From: Aphrocallistes beatrix
Taxonomy: Eukaryota; Porifera; Hexactinellida; Sceptrulophora; Aphrocallistidae
Assembly: GCA_963281255.1 (NCBI GenBank)
Contig: OY725502.1
Location: 1,922,001-1,986,000, forward strand
Direction of reading: 5' to 3'
DNA length: 64,000 nt
The notes below the pieces were generated by a model. The model worked only from the letters and a program-made list of their open reading frames with translations. It made no database searches and was not told the origin of the DNA. The position numbers and the translations under genes were made by a program. Below are positions 57,388 to 64,000 of the stretch, one piece after another. Within the stretch, counting starts at the first letter, position 1. Each line of letters begins with the position of its first letter.

Positions 57388-60300
57388 CTAGGACTGAGTG
57401 GGAGATTGTGAGATGGGGGCTGGGGGGCTGTCAGAGGGAGAGTAGTGAGGAAGATACCCAGATCCTTCCTCTGACGGGGGAGAATATATGTCCGAGTACT
57501 CCGCTACCAGCGGTTTAGCAGGGCGAGGCATAGGCGAGTCTGCTTGATCGATGGGGCTCCCCGGGGTGGAGGGGGTGTTACTCGGCCCAGGGGAGTGCGA
57601 TGATTGGGGTGAGAGGGGGGAGGAAGTAGTGGGGTCCAGGAGAGTGTCCGACACCTCCTGCAGCTGCTGAGAAGAAGGAGAAGAGAGAGGCTCAGTGAGG
57701 AGGATAGGGCTGGGAGACTCCTTGAGGTAGCCCGGCGGGGTGGAGGGGCGTAGGAAGGTCGGGGAAGCAATTTCTCTATCTCTGCCTTGATCTTGGTCTG
57801 TCTGTGTGTCTGTGTGAGAGAGCGAATCCTCTGTCGCGAGAGGGGGCCGTGTGATGGGGAGGAAAGGAGGAGGAGGGGGTGGATAGAAGCGAGGAGTGGG
57901 GGAGAGCAGCGGACGGTGATCCCGAGGAGGTGGGAACCTGAACTCGTTTGGTCTGGGAGGAGGGCCTTGCAAATGAGGAGGAGGAGGAGGAGGAGGGAGT
58001 CTGAACCTGGGGTTGGGAAAAGGGAGGTTGCGAAACGGCGGCGGTCTGAATTCATGAGGCCCTGGCCCTGGTCTCCTAAACTCAGGGTTGGGATGAGGGA
58101 AGGGAGGAACGCCCTGGTGCGGGATAGGAGAATGAGGCGGGCGCAGAGGAGGAACTGCTGACGGGAATCGGCTGTGATCTGTCGCGATGTTGCCTGGCGT
58201 GAAGAGAGGCTCTGTGCCAGTGGCGTTCTCTGGGTGAACGGGCTTGTTGTCATGCTGAGGAAATACCTGCGGGAATGCAGGGGCGGGAGTGAGGGAGTCT
58301 GGGGGCTGAGAGACCGCGGGTGGCAGTGGAGGCATCTCGATGGAAGCTGGCGGGAGGAAGGAGCCGGAGTGTCCGGGCATGAGGGCGGAGGAAGAGGGGG
58401 GGAAGGAAGGGAGGAGAGGAGGCAGAGGCATGAATATGGTGGCCTGGGTATTAGTCGGAGGATCCTTCTCAGGCATCTCCATGCCTGGCTCCAGAGTGTC
58501 GGGGTCTAGAATCCCGCCCTCCTGCAGCTCAGACAGCTGGATCTCCTCGTCGGAGAGGAGGCTCCACGGGACATAGGTGACCCCGTGCGTGGAGTCCCAG
58601 TGAGGCTTGAAGTGCGGTTCCTTCACACCCCTTCCAGGCGCATACGCTAGCTTGGAGGGCACGCCCCCCAGTTTGATCTCCTTCAATTCGTTGAGGATCT
58701 TCTCTGCAGACTCGCGCGTGTCCATCCCCACGTAGGCGCAACCTCGCGACTGAATTAGATCGAAGGAAACCACGCTCCCGAACTCCTCGCAGCTGTCTCG
58801 AATCAACTTGTCCACATTGGGAGAGACCTTCTTCACCTGGACCCAGAGAGTAGTGGAGAGCACGGAGAGACAATTAGCCTTAGCCAGAGAGAACGTGTGT
58901 TTCTTCTTCGCACGCTCTTGCGTGTGGTTAGAAGCCGGTGGCTGCTCCTTCTCTCTCCTCTCTGGCTCCCATTCCGCGCCGTCTACCGCCTTCCACTTGG
59001 AGGGGGGCGGCCTCTCCGGAGAAGAATCAATATCAATGCTCATGAATTCTATCTCACTCTCTTTGTGCTTCTGCCGCTCCTTTTCTCTGCTCCCCAACTC
59101 TCTCCGCTTCTTCTTCTCCCGGGGAGATCTCGACTTGTCTCTACGCTTCCCGCGTTCCCTCCTCTCATGCGGGGAGCGCGACCTATCCCGTTCATGTCTC
59201 TTCCGGCCTCTTCGATCTCTGTCTCTATCCCTGTCTCTCTCCCTATCTCTGTCCCTGTCTCTGTCAGGAGTCTTGGATCGAGACCGATACCTCCTGCGCT
59301 CCTCGAACTCGAACTCGTACGAGACGTCCCGGAACTCCCTGCGCGGTCTCCTCTTGCGGTCCCTCTCTCTTTCTCGGGGCTCCGCCGCCGCGTAGCCGGG
59401 GACGGGAGAAGGGGAGTGTTTCCATCGAGAGAAGGCGCCTCGAGGCGAGCCGGAGAGCTCTCGGGGCGGAGGGCTGTCGCAGTAAGGGGCGCGGAAGGGC
59501 GCCTCTGGCGGGTAGAACTCCGGCTTGTTGTGGGAGGAGTGCGTGCGAGGGGGCAGTACCTCCTGCGGGTTCAGGGGGCGGGGCGGAGGCGGAGGAGGCG
59601 GCGGGGGAGGAGGAGGGGGAGGCAGGATGGCGGGAGGAAACTCTGGATGGTTGAAAGGGGGGCGTTGAGGGGGAAGCGAAAAGGGAGGTCTGTGTTGCTG
59701 CGGGGGGATGAAGGGAGGGTAGTGCGGGATCCCCGGGGGCAGAGAGGGCATCATCGGGCGGGCAAACGGAGGAATGGGGAGAGCGGGTGGAGGCGGAAGT
59801 CTTGAGTCTCCCCAGGGAAGCCTAGAAGGATGCATGGGCTGGTGTGGAGGATGAGGGGGGCGAGGAGGATTGGAAGCGAGAGGAGGTATCCCTGGCTGCA
59901 AGAAGGGGGGCTTGAGCTTGTCAGGGGATTGCCTGGAGTTAGAAACCAGCTGTGGCCGCGAAATTGTGGGGATAGAGTCGCCCACCTTCTCCCCACCAGC
60001 CAGGTACTGCTTGTGCTGGGCAGGATGGGAGGGCCTCAGTGGCATGGCATCGCCTGGGAGGCCGGGGGAGAGAGGAGGCACGCCGCTCGCGGGAATCCTG
60101 CCAGGACCTCGCTGTGACAGCTTTTCCACTTTATTACGGTCTTGTCGCACTCGGCGCTTCTGCTCTTCGATTCTCTCCTCGTCCCCCTGGTCGTCCCCGT
60201 AGTCAAAGTCATCCAGAAAGGAGCCACTTGGGTCGCGGAATACGAGCGGGGAGGGAGTGCCCACCTCCATATCGACCCCCCCGTCTTCCCCCTCCCCTTC

Positions 60301-61500
60301 ACCCTCCCCCTCTCCCTCCGAGATTTGCCTGCGTCTCCCGAACCTGTGCACTCTGCTCTCGAAGCGCCGCTCCCTCTCCGGGGAGGGCTGGTCGCGGTCG
60401 CGGTCGCGGGAGGAGCGCCGCTTGGAGATGAGGCTCTCGTGCTCCCGCTCGAACTGCCTCAGGTTGCGCTCCATGCGTCTGTGCTGGCTGTCCGAGACGG
60501 CGGGGGGCGGCGGGGGCGGAGGGGGCGGGACGCCGCTGGGCTGCACCACTTCGTTGATGTACTCTTGGTTCTGCGAGGTCTCCTGCTGCTCCAGGAACTG
60601 GTTGATGTGCTGCAGCTGGTGCGGCTTCAGCTTCGGCTTGAACTCCTGCGCGGGCTCCAGGTCGGGAGCGCTGCTGGAGAGCGCCGTCCCCGAGGCGGTG
60701 GAGCCCGTGAGGCCCAGCACACTGCTGGCAGCCTCCTTCAGCTTCTCCAGCGTGTTGGACAGCGGCACGGAGATGGAGGGGTTGGCGGGGGGGAGGGGCT
60801 GCGAGGAGTTGGTGACGATGTTCGCGTTGGAGAGCAGCGACTGCAGGGACTGGATGTTCTGCAGCAGGTTGGGCGAGAGGTTGGCTAGCTGCTGCTGCGC
60901 CTGCTGCTGCAGCAGTGCCTGGATGTGCGTCTGCTGCTGCTGGATTATGGCCACGGCGTTAGCGGCCACCACTTCAGCTGCGTTGAGGGACGGATCGGAC
61001 TTTGGCTCTGGGAGGGACAGGGAGGACCGCATGCCTGGACGAGGCGCCACCATGGCCAGCAGCGGCTGGATGACGGAGGGGGAGTAGATCCCGTTCTTCT
61101 GCCACAGGTTGAGGACGCGAACCAGCTTAGGAATCTCCACGTCTCGACACTTGAGGAGGTACTTGAAAGTAGTCTGAATGTTCTTAGCAAAGCGAGGCGC
61201 GAACAGTTCCTTTTCGTCCTGGAACTGGTGTCTGGACTGCCGCACGATCGAGTCCATGACGTAGAGACCGGGCACCTTGTACTCCGGCCGGCACTTCTGG
61301 ATGAACTTCTCCACACAATGCACCACGTGCTTATACATGCGATGCGCCTTCATGGCGGACTTGGTAACAGAAATCATCTTCGCTTTGGAGACTGGAGGCT
61401 TTGTTTCACACATGGAGTTCAGTTCAGAATTGAAGCTTTTAACAATGTCCATACCTGATGTACCTTGTTCGTTACCAGGGTGAAATGTCTCAGTTGTCAT
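57388..61500 (-). CDS. SCAF4/SCAF8-like CTD-interacting, RRM and SR-like protein, single 1370-codon exon
   Basis: The N-terminal CID (about 17-155) is highly conserved: 'FNSELNSMCETKPPVSKAKM', 'HVVHCVEKFIQKCRPEYKVP', 'SIVRQSRHQFQDEKELFAPR', 'RVLNLWQKNGIYSPSVIQPL'. This domain reads the phosphorylated CTD of RNA polymerase II. A Gln-rich stretch follows, then acidic and proline-rich regions, a polyproline tract (near 633) and an Arg/Asp and RS-type block (about 735-800). An RRM (about 877-950, 'TTLWVQVKK', 'EEFGSVVSFDLIQSRGCAYV') leads into 'FKPHWDSTHGVTYVPWS', the hallmark of SCAF4/SCAF8. The rest is proline-rich. In animals these proteins prevent premature polyadenylation. It covers both SCAF4 and SCAF8 and cannot be assigned to one. 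It is GC-rich, and antisense frames across it are shadows. Confidence 0.94.
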   Translation of the reverse strand: MTTETFHPGNEQGTSGMDIVKSFNSELNSMCETKPPVSKAKMISVTKSAMKAHRMYKHVVHCVEKFIQKCRPEYKVPGLYVMDSIVRQSRHQFQDEKELFAPRFAKNIQTTFKYLLKCRDVEIPKLVRVLNLWQKNGIYSPSVIQPLLAMVAPRPGMRSSLSLPEPKSDPSLNAAEVVAANAVAIIQQQQTHIQALLQQQAQQQLANLSPNLLQNIQSLQSLLSNANIVTNSSQPLPPANPSISVPLSNTLEKLKEAASSVLGLTGSTASGTALSSSAPDLEPAQEFKPKLKPHQLQHINQFLEQQETSQNQEYINEVVQPSGVPPPPPPPPPAVSDSQHRRMERNLRQFEREHESLISKRRSSRDRDRDQPSPERERRFESRVHRFGRRRQISEGEGEGEGEGEDGGVDMEVGTPSPLVFRDPSGSFLDDFDYGDDQGDEERIEEQKRRVRQDRNKVEKLSQRGPGRIPASGVPPLSPGLPGDAMPLRPSHPAQHKQYLAGGEKVGDSIPTISRPQLVSNSRQSPDKLKPPFLQPGIPPLASNPPRPPHPPHQPMHPSRLPWGDSRLPPPPALPIPPFARPMMPSLPPGIPHYPPFIPPQQHRPPFSLPPQRPPFNHPEFPPAILPPPPPPPPPPPPPPRPLNPQEVLPPRTHSSHNKPEFYPPEAPFRAPYCDSPPPRELSGSPRGAFSRWKHSPSPVPGYAAAEPRERERDRKRRPRREFRDVSYEFEFEERRRYRSRSKTPDRDRDRDRERDRDRDRDRRGRKRHERDRSRSPHERRERGKRRDKSRSPREKKKRRELGSREKERQKHKESEIEFMSIDIDSSPERPPPSKWKAVDGAEWEPERREKEQPPASNHTQERAKKKHTFSLAKANCLSVLSTTLWVQVKKVSPNVDKLIRDSCEEFGSVVSFDLIQSRGCAYVGMDTRESAEKILNELKEIKLGGVPSKLAYAPGRGVKEPHFKPHWDSTHGVTYVPWSLLSDEEIQLSELQEGGILDPDTLEPGMEMPEKDPPTNTQATIFMPLPPLLPSFPPSSSALMPGHSGSFLPPASIEMPPLPPAVSQPPDSLTPAPAFPQVFPQHDNKPVHPENATGTEPLFTPGNIATDHSRFPSAVPPLRPPHSPIPHQGVPPFPHPNPEFRRPGPGPHEFRPPPFRNLPFPNPRFRLPPPPPPPHLQGPPPRPNEFRFPPPRDHRPLLSPTPRFYPPPPPPFLPITRPPLATEDSLSHTDTQTDQDQGRDREIASPTFLRPSTPPGYLKESPSPILLTEPLSSPSSQQLQEVSDTLLDPTTSSPLSPQSSHSPGPSNTPSTPGSPIDQADSPMPRPAKPLVAEYSDIYSPPSEEGSGYLPHYSPSDSPPAPISQSPTQS

Positions 61501-62850
61501 TTCGGAAATACAAAGTAGAATTAAGTATGTAACAACGCCTCAATAAAGAGCTAGCAACTAGCAGTGCAGTAATGTAGTAACTTGCTCTAGCTGAATTTCT
61601 ACGTAGAATACTGTATGTTACTAACTTACTAGTGCGCTCCAAGCTCTGAGCTAATTCGGTCTCGATGAACTGTACAAGCAGAAATGAGATGATACAGAGC
61701 AGGTACTAATTCGCGTTCTTCCAAATACAAGCTTGATGACAGCGATGTGTTTTAATAATAGACCGAGAATAAGAAATCTGATCTGGGAGAAGGGATCTGT
61801 ATTGGATGAGGGAATTAAAATAAAAGTTTCGTTCTTCCACAAAAAGGATCTGAACTTCTGGCAAACAAAGTCTAATAATACAGAAAGAGAGGAGTCAGAT
61901 TATTTCTATGAAAAACATAAATAACTTAATATTGTCACTTTTGTTATACAAGTTTGACTAATATGTTGATTACGGACGGGACGGAAATTAGTCATTTCTC
62001 CGTTCCATTCCAGAAAAAGTTGAATATACTAAAGAATAATATCAAAATCAATTAAAAATCGTGGTAAAATTGGCGAAATTTGTATTCTATTTAAAATATA
62101 GGGTGATCCGAAAGTTCTGCAACAATAAATTTTGCTTCATTGATTGGACTAAGATAATTTAGTTTAATCGGTTTGCAAATTGCAACTATGGAATCTACCA
62201 CCCTTCTAGTTTAAAAATGAACACTATTTAGTGCGGAAAATATTTTTAGAACAAATTTTTGAAATATTATATACCCGGGACTCCAATTATCTGAATTTTG
62301 ACATTATTTTTCAGCACATCCGATTTTATTTAGCGGCGCCTCAAATCATGAATATATTCAAGGTGCAACCTATCAATGCCTCAGGCTCAGATCAGTGTTT
62401 CCCTCAGGATTATTAGAAAGCGCGTTAATTTTGCAATTTTTGTGCAGTTTATTCCGGGTAATTGCATTATTTAACAACAAAATCAAGTTATTCGATAAGC
62501 TAAGCGTACTAAATAGCGCACTTAACGCGCTCGGCGGGCAACACTGCCTCAGAGTATCTTATTTTTGCTTTGCATATCTTCTCCAAAATACTCTTTTAAA
62601 TATATTGATCGCTCACTTATTTAAATCTGGACCGCCATCTCGAAAAAATGTCGAAATTACCCTTCGAGTCACTTTTAATTTTGGGAACCCATCAAACCCA
62701 TCAAACATGTTAACGGATCCCCTCCCGTAGCCCAGGGCAATGAAGTAACAACGATATCTCAAGTCAAAATAATAAAAACACGCGGAAATGATACAAAATG
62801 AAAGCATATTTACATTCATATGACATTGGTTGTCAAAAGCTGTGAATTGA
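61501..62850. other. Spacer with relics of mariner and GGGACGG elements
   Basis: Holds the presumed SCAF promoter. 'acggacgggacggaaatta' near 61972 is a relic of the 43467-44222 family. 'agggtgatccgaaagttctgc' at 62100 resembles a mariner left end without a partner. The short frames at 62231-62730 have no known motif. Confidence 0.5.
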
Positions 62851-64000
62851 TTAAATAGATTCTTTCAGTTTTATTGCTCCTTTTCGAGATAAGCCAGACT
62901 CCATGTTCTCTCCCGCCTGTTTCAGTCCTTCGCTCGTCTTTTCTCTCCCCCCTGATTGGTCGCTAGGGGGACGAGGAGGGGGACAGGTGGGGGAACTGAC
63001 AATGCCGGGGTTGGATTTCATTTTAATTCCGCCTCGACGCGTGATGGTGGTAGAAGCCTTCTCGGTCTGTTGGAAACCCGCCCCATCTGATGCCGCCTCT
63101 AGCTGAGTCCCGGGGCCGTGCCCGGGAGAGAGGGGCAGACTGCTCCTCATCTGGGACAGCTTCTCCCTTATGCGCGAGAAGAAGCCGCCAGGGCTAGCCT
63201 CCGGCCCATCCCGGATCCTCATGGACATGTAGAAGGACGAGGCAGGGGGCGGAGGGGACGCTGTCCGGGAGGGAGGAGGAATGGGTTGATTCTTGGCAGC
63301 GGTCGACATGTCCACATAGACAGAGGAGGCTTCCAACTCCCCCGGAGGGTTGAGAGTAGCGTAGTTGTGGTCCGTGTCCATCTCCGGCTGAGAGGGATCG
63401 GTGCAGGATTTGTCGCTGGTTTTCATAGTCATGTAGTCCGCCCTGCGCTTATAGCGACGAGTGCGGGAAATCCATCTGGAAATCCCCGTCCGGCGCCGCA
63501 GGCAGAGACAGGACGCAGCCAGGACCAACAGACAGAGGAGGGAGGTGAGGAAGAAGGTGACCAGCACAGCAGCGAGAGTTGCGACGTTGAATAGGCTGGG
63601 CGTGGAAGGCGTGGCGAGGTTGAGGTTAGGAGAGTTCTTGCCGGTCAGCAGTCCAGTCTCCGTCCTGATCCTGACCTCGCTGAGGAGGAAGGGCCCTGCT
63701 GGAATCTCCAGTGAGAGGAAGAGATAGCCGCACTGGTGCAAGCTGACAGCAATCAAGCCAATGGAGTTCGTAGTGACATTGCAGCTATCCTGTCGTGCTG
63801 TCACGGAAACCTGGTTGATGGGAAAAGGGAGGAGAGAGACTAACTCGAGTTCTGTCAAGTTATAAGCTCTGTCAAATCGGAATAAGAAATGCAGGGTTTG
63901 CGCAGTACTTGAATTCCATTCTACACGGGTACGGACATCTCCATCCGTCAGCTTCCCCACCCCGCCACTAACCACGCCCCCGTGCACCAGTCCTGTGTAC
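62851..64000 (-). CDS. Discoidin-receptor-like membrane protein with YxxM tail and no kinase (partial)
   Basis: Open from the right edge of the window to the stop at 62851; the N-terminus lies outside. Numbering from codon 63985-63987: residues 1-110 match the membrane-proximal discoidin-like domain of DDR receptors ('GGVGKLTDGDVRT', 'LHFLFRFDRAYNLTELELV'). A transmembrane helix lies at about 133-163, followed by a basic stop-transfer stretch. The 215-residue cytoplasmic tail has no kinase domain. It carries tyrosines in YMTM (185), YATL (209), YVDM (224) and YMSM (253), proline-rich segments (PIPPPSR, SPPPPAS, PPPRPPS) and two copies of a basic motif (RRGGIKMK at 318-324 region, RKGAIKLK near 368-375). 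YxxM is the docking motif for PI3-kinase SH2 domains. The gene might be an alternatively ended form of a true DDR, or a separate kinase-less receptor. Confidence 0.82.
   Translation of the reverse strand, partial: YTGLVHGGVVSGGVGKLTDGDVRTRVEWNSSTAQTLHFLFRFDRAYNLTELELVSLLPFPINQVSVTARQDSCNVTTNSIGLIAVSLHQCGYLFLSLEIPAGPFLLSEVRIRTETGLLTGKNSPNLNLATPSTPSLFNVATLAAVLVTFFLTSLLCLLVLAASCLCLRRRTGISRWISRTRRYKRRADYMTMKTSDKSCTDPSQPEMDTDHNYATLNPPGELEASSVYVDMSTAAKNQPIPPPSRTASPPPPASSFYMSMRIRDGPEASPGGFFSRIREKLSQMRSSLPLSPGHGPGTQLEAASDGAGFQQTEKASTTITRRGGIKMKSNPGIVSSPTCPPPRPPSDQSGGREKTSEGLKQAGENMESGLSRKGAIKLKESI

Noticed and set aside
60142..60888. Long plus-strand open frames across the SCAF gene (for example 248 and 302 codons).
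   Set aside because: They are antisense shadows of a GC-rich, proline- and arginine-rich coding exon. Only the minus-strand frame has conserved domains.

Overview
The window is nuclear DNA from an invertebrate animal. The gene set is metazoan: filamin, a discoidin-receptor-like protein, MAPKAP-type kinases, an SCAF4/8-type RNA polymerase II CTD-binding protein, CEP19, IQANK1, QDPR, DHRS7 and DCAKD. Surroundings are AT-rich and packed with DNA transposons. I cannot fix the phylum from the sequence. There is no sign of bacterial, organellar or viral gene organisation.

Layout. 1-6 kb: decayed transposons (Ty3 fragment, mariner, hAT MITE). 6.2-7.1 kb and 16.6-17.5 kb: two MAPKAPK-like kinases on the minus strand that share a 604-bp stretch I read as identical. 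Between them lie a decayed hAT transposase, a foldback element split by two Helitron-like insertions, and satellite-like repeats. 18-24 kb: a degenerate transposase, a perfect hairpin and the first two exons of an isopentenyl-diphosphate isomerase. 24.1-35.7 kb: an IQANK1 homologue whose six exons join in one frame (593 codons), with introns full of transposons. 37.8-40.8 kb: an intronless short filamin with two CH domains and eight repeats. 41.8-42.9 kb: an intronless CaMK/DAPK-like kinase. 43.3-44.4 kb: a three-level nested transposon insertion. 44.7-50.9 kb: a compact group of C9orf78, QDPR, CEP19 and DHRS7 genes. 51-55.5 kb: palindromic and foldback elements. 55.6-56.3 kb: DCAKD. 57.4-61.5 kb: SCAF4/8 in a single GC-rich exon. 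62.9 kb to the right edge: a discoidin-receptor-like membrane protein, cut by the window edge.

The genes do not form a pathway. They are housekeeping and signalling genes: actin cross-linking, CTD-linked RNA processing, BH4 recycling, isoprenoid synthesis and kinase signalling. Two features stand out. First, almost every gene is a single uninterrupted exon, although the vertebrate orthologues of most have several introns; IQANK1 and the isomerase keep introns. Second, the discoidin-receptor-like protein has no kinase domain in the part visible. Its short tail instead carries three YxxM motifs (YMTM, YVDM, YMSM) and one YATL, as in PI3-kinase docking proteins. Next in interest are the kinase gene-conversion tract and the fixed-end, hairpin-terminated repeat family inserted in TA repeats.
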